Origin: Kribbella soli
GTDB taxonomy: Bacteria; Actinomycetota; Actinomycetes; Propionibacteriales; Kribbellaceae
NCBI RefSeq assembly: GCF_004331345.1
Contig: NZ_SJJZ01000003.1
Location: forward strand, 1,426,001-1,490,000
DNA: 64,000 bases
Reading direction: 5' to 3'
Below are positions 61,682-64,000 of the stretch, one piece after another. Each line of letters begins with the position of its first letter. The stretch's first letter is position 1. The notes under the pieces are model-generated. The model was not told the origin of the DNA, searched no databases, and saw only the letters and a program-made list of their open reading frames with translations. Made by a program: the position numbers and the translations under genes.

Positions 61682-62686
61682 TTACTCGTTCGAGCGGCGG
61701 CGGCTGAGCATGAGTACGGCGAGCAGGAGGACTCCGCTGGCTACGACGAGTCCGATGGCCACACCGGCCAGGTTGTCGGTGAGCTGGTACAGGGCGGTCG
61801 GCCAGATGACCAGGAGGATCGAGCAGCCCACCACGGCGTACGCCGAACGCCGTGTCCGCCCGTAGGCGACCAGCAACGCCGCAGGCCCCGCCGTACCGAC
61901 TGCCAGCGCCATGATCTCGCCGCGATCCTGCACCAGCCAGCAGATCGAGGAACTGAACATCGCGGCTCCGGCCAGTGACCACGACGTCACCTGATCGCGG
62001 ACCAGGCCGAGCATCGCGAACACGAACGCGACCAGGATGAAACCGGTCCCGGCGATCCCGGCGCTGTTGGCGGCCGAGCCGGTGTCCGGAGTGAGGACGT
62101 CTGCCGTGATCACCAACACACCGACCGCCAGGATCCCGAACGTTGCCACGAGCAACGAAGGCTCCTTCAGCCACCACAACCCGCCGGCCGCCAGCGCCAG
62201 CGCGACCGCCACCCCGACGACCCGTCCGGCCTCCCCCTCGACGGCCACGAACGTCGCGAACCCGGCCACGCAACACCCCAACGCGGCGAGCGCCGAACTC
62301 AACTGTCCCCAGCGCCGCAGCAGCGCCAGCACCACGGCCGAACCGAGCAGGACAACCGCGGCCGCCGTACCGGTGGTGATCCGCGCGGCACGGCCCATTT
62401 CACCCCAGTTCGCCAAGGTCAGGAGCGCGACCGCGCCGAGCAGCAGCGCGCCACCGATGTAGCCGAGCACCTCGACCAGCGCGCTGGTGTGGGCAGGAGC
62501 GGGTGGCTCCTTCGCCTTGGCCGGCTCCGGACCGGCAGGCTCCTGCTGCTGCCGCGGTCGACCCGGGTCGGCCAGCACTGCGTCGAGCTCCGCGTCAGCG
62601 GCGTCCCGGATCGAGTCGGCCTGGTACTGGCGCAGCACACCAGCGCTCACGAGCCTGGAAAGCTCGTCGTCCAGCCGGCTCGACAT
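61682..62686 (-). CDS. DUF2157-like multispan membrane protein
   Basis: This 334-residue protein has a short helical cytoplasmic N-terminus (LDDELSRLVSAGVLRQYQADSI), a Pro/Ala linker and about ten hydrophobic spans beginning ALVEVLGYIGGALLLGAVALL. Function of the family is unknown. The ATG at 62686 has GGAGA eight bases upstream and faces mscS divergently. Confidence 0.75.
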   Translation of the reverse strand: MSSRLDDELSRLVSAGVLRQYQADSIRDAADAELDAVLADPGRPRQQQEPAGPEPAKAKEPPAPAHTSALVEVLGYIGGALLLGAVALLTLANWGEMGRAARITTGTAAAVVLLGSAVVLALLRRWGQLSSALAALGCCVAGFATFVAVEGEAGRVVGVAVALALAAGGLWWLKEPSLLVATFGILAVGVLVITADVLTPDTGSAANSAGIAGTGFILVAFVFAMLGLVRDQVTSWSLAGAAMFSSSICWLVQDRGEIMALAVGTAGPAALLVAYGRTRRSAYAVVGCSILLVIWPTALYQLTDNLAGVAIGLVVASGVLLLAVLMLSRRRSNE

Positions 62687-62730
62687 GCGATCGCGTCTCC
62701 TTGTCAGCCCTACTAACATCAGGCGGCGAG

Positions 62731-63516
62731 ATGCCTATTCTGACCAGCTACCTTGTGTCCTTAGTCAGTCACCCCCTGTTTTCACCGTTGCTGAGCCTGC
62801 CGGACGCCTTTCCGACGTTCTTCCGGACCGGCAACGACGGCAAGCTGGAGGTGACCGACCAGGTCGTGGTTGTGCCTGCCCGGATCGCCGGCCTGATCCT
62901 CGGCTTCTTCGTGCTCCGCTGGGTGCTTCACAAAGTGATCAGGAAATTCGCCCGCCGGACCGGCAACGGCGCCGTCGCGGGGGTTCTGTCGAAGTCCAGG
63001 ATCGGTCAGGACTTCGTCGAGAACACGCTCGCGAGTGAGCGCCGCGCCCAGCGCGCCCAGACGATCGGCTCACTCCTGAGCAGCATCGTGACGATCGTGC
63101 TGGCCGCCGTCCTGGTGGTGATGGTGCTCGCCGAGCTCGGCTTCAACATCATGCCGGTGATCGCGTCCGCGAGCATCATCGGCGTGGCGCTCGGCTTCGG
63201 CGCGCAGACGCTCGTGAAGGACTTCCTGGCCGGCGTGTTCATGATCTTCGAGGACCAGTACGGCGTCGGCGATCTGATCGACATGGAGAAGGCGACCGGC
63301 GTCGTCGTCGCGGTCGGCCTGCGGATCACGACCCTGCGCGGCGAGGACGGCACCACCTGGTACGTCCGCAACGGCGAGGTGCTCCGGGTCGGCAACCTGA
63401 CTACCCGCGACCCGAACAGCGCCGCCGACTCCGGCGTCGGCTCCGGCACCGAGAAGGAAGAATCTAAGGCCGACGAAAGTGTGGCGAGCGGTACGCAGGA
63501 CGAAAGCCGAGGCTGA
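62731..63516 (+). CDS. MscS-type mechanosensitive channel
   Basis: This 261-residue membrane channel has spans at about residues 45-65 and 110-135, then the pore helix and beta-domain start IASASIIGVALGFGAQTLVKDFLAGVFMIFED, the MscS signature region. VGDLIDM and VRNGEVLRVGNL belong to the beta domain, and a short acidic tail ends the protein. It probably relieves osmotic down-shock. The 3' end overlaps the convergent GNAT gene by 53 bp. Confidence 0.92.
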   Translation: MPILTSYLVSLVSHPLFSPLLSLPDAFPTFFRTGNDGKLEVTDQVVVVPARIAGLILGFFVLRWVLHKVIRKFARRTGNGAVAGVLSKSRIGQDFVENTLASERRAQRAQTIGSLLSSIVTIVLAAVLVVMVLAELGFNIMPVIASASIIGVALGFGAQTLVKDFLAGVFMIFEDQYGVGDLIDMEKATGVVVAVGLRITTLRGEDGTTWYVRNGEVLRVGNLTTRDPNSAADSGVGSGTEKEESKADESVASGTQDESRG

Positions 63517-64000
63517 GGTACAGGCGCTCGGCGTCCGAACCCTCGACCACCTGCAAGGTGAGCCGCCCACCGGCCGCGTCCCGGCGCGCCTGCGCCAGCA
63601 GCCTCGTCGCCAGACCACGGCCGCGGTACTGCGGTTTGGTCGCGACCGCGTAGACGCCGGCGACCGGCCCGGTCCGCAGTACCAACGTGATCGAGGCCGG
63701 ATCCCCGTCCACGCGGAGCAGGTAGAGCGACTGGCCGGGCTCCCGGTAGTTCTTCAGGGCCTGCTCGGCGAACATCTTCTGCCACCAGTCGTAGTCCGGC
63801 TCCCCCACCTCGAGAAACGCCGCACTCTGCACCTCGGCGAACCCCACCGCGTCCGCCTCCGAGTCGATCGCGGCCACCGGCTCTCCAACCGCTGACCCGG
63901 CCGGCGCCTCCATGTGCACCAGCACCTCGGCAGCCTTGAACCCCGCCGCGGCCAACCGCTCCTCCCACCCGGCACCGCTCGACGGCACCAACCGAACGGT
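63464..64000 (-). CDS. GNAT family N-acetyltransferase, 5' end outside the window
   Basis: The frame is open to the last base. The visible 178 residues include the acetyl-CoA motif VYAVATKPQYRGRGLATRLLAQARRDAA and LYLSLGFRPAYRSPHF. An internal GTG (63991) could start a shorter protein, but homology-like sequence continues upstream of it. Substrate unknown. Confidence 0.8.
   Translation of the reverse strand, partial: TVRLVPSSGAGWEERLAAAGFKAAEVLVHMEAPAGSAVGEPVAAIDSEADAVGFAEVQSAAFLEVGEPDYDWWQKMFAEQALKNYREPGQSLYLLRVDGDPASITLVLRTGPVAGVYAVATKPQYRGRGLATRLLAQARRDAAGGRLTLQVVEGSDAERLYLSLGFRPAYRSPHFRRP

Overview
The window is high-GC actinobacterial DNA. The compact genes often start with GTG and overlap by 1-8 nt. 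A tig-clpP1-clpP2-clpX block, a class F-type sortase, an Rv2466c-like DsbA protein and an F420/Ddn-like enzyme all fit a soil actinomycete of the Kribbella/Nocardioides type. The genus is inference from gene style, not from a marker sequence. About 54 protein genes and two tRNAs (Pro-TGG and Gly-TCC) are supported.

Layout. (1) 1-553 is the tail of an NmrA-like NAD(P)-binding protein. (2) 636-13644 is a divergent carbohydrate/uronate catabolic locus. The minus arm holds two ABC permeases, a Tat-exported alpha/alpha-toroid enzyme and an FAH-fold hydrolase. The plus arm holds a solute-binding lipoprotein, a Gfo/Idh dehydrogenase, a heparinase II/III-type lyase, a degenerate and an intact amidohydrolase, an unusual regulator and a class III aminotransferase. 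Two related palindromes sit just upstream of the two divergent start sites. (3) 13607-20250 is housekeeping: TAP-like peptidase, clpX-clpP2-clpP1-tig, two tRNAs and several clear hairpin terminators. (4) 20338-23735 is a three-gene coupled operon: globin-reductase (flavohemoglobin), DivIVA-like coiled coil, then a nitric oxide synthase oxygenase with an N-terminal membrane anchor. This is the most unusual system in the window. (5) 23970-34299 holds a secreted Fn3-like protein, a MoxR ATPase with a metallopeptidase/VWA partner, a palindrome-rich gap, an MFS transporter and a heterodimeric ABC exporter. (6) 34288-36255 is an ECF41/SigJ-type sigma factor with its SDR partner and a matching promoter. 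(7) 36358-44974 holds a GH89 alpha-N-acetylglucosaminidase with a ROK regulator, an AAA ATPase, a DMT transporter, a 169-bp MITE-like element, a phosphatidylcholine synthase, a Ddn-like oxidoreductase and a SRPBCC protein. (8) 44992-49704 is a cell-surface locus: sortase, two paralogous Thr/Pro-rich surface proteins that share a VPTxVDAG motif before the C-terminal membrane segment, and a SpoIIE-type phosphatase. (9) 49768-64000 holds Nei-type glycosylase, RpiB, a beta-lactamase-like protein, a DsbA-like protein, PepN, a SPOR-like protein, acetyltransferases, DUF5130, an M15-like peptidase next to an AA10 LPMO, MalQ, a DUF2157 protein, MscS and a truncated GNAT.

How the parts may work together. 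The locus at 636-13644 looks like import and breakdown of a uronate-containing glycan, with the transport ATPase encoded elsewhere. The GH89/ROK pair and the LPMO/M15 pair suggest further scavenging of GlcNAc-containing polymers and cell-wall material. The NOS operon would pair NO synthesis with an NO-consuming or electron-supplying flavohemoglobin at a membrane scaffold; this is inference.
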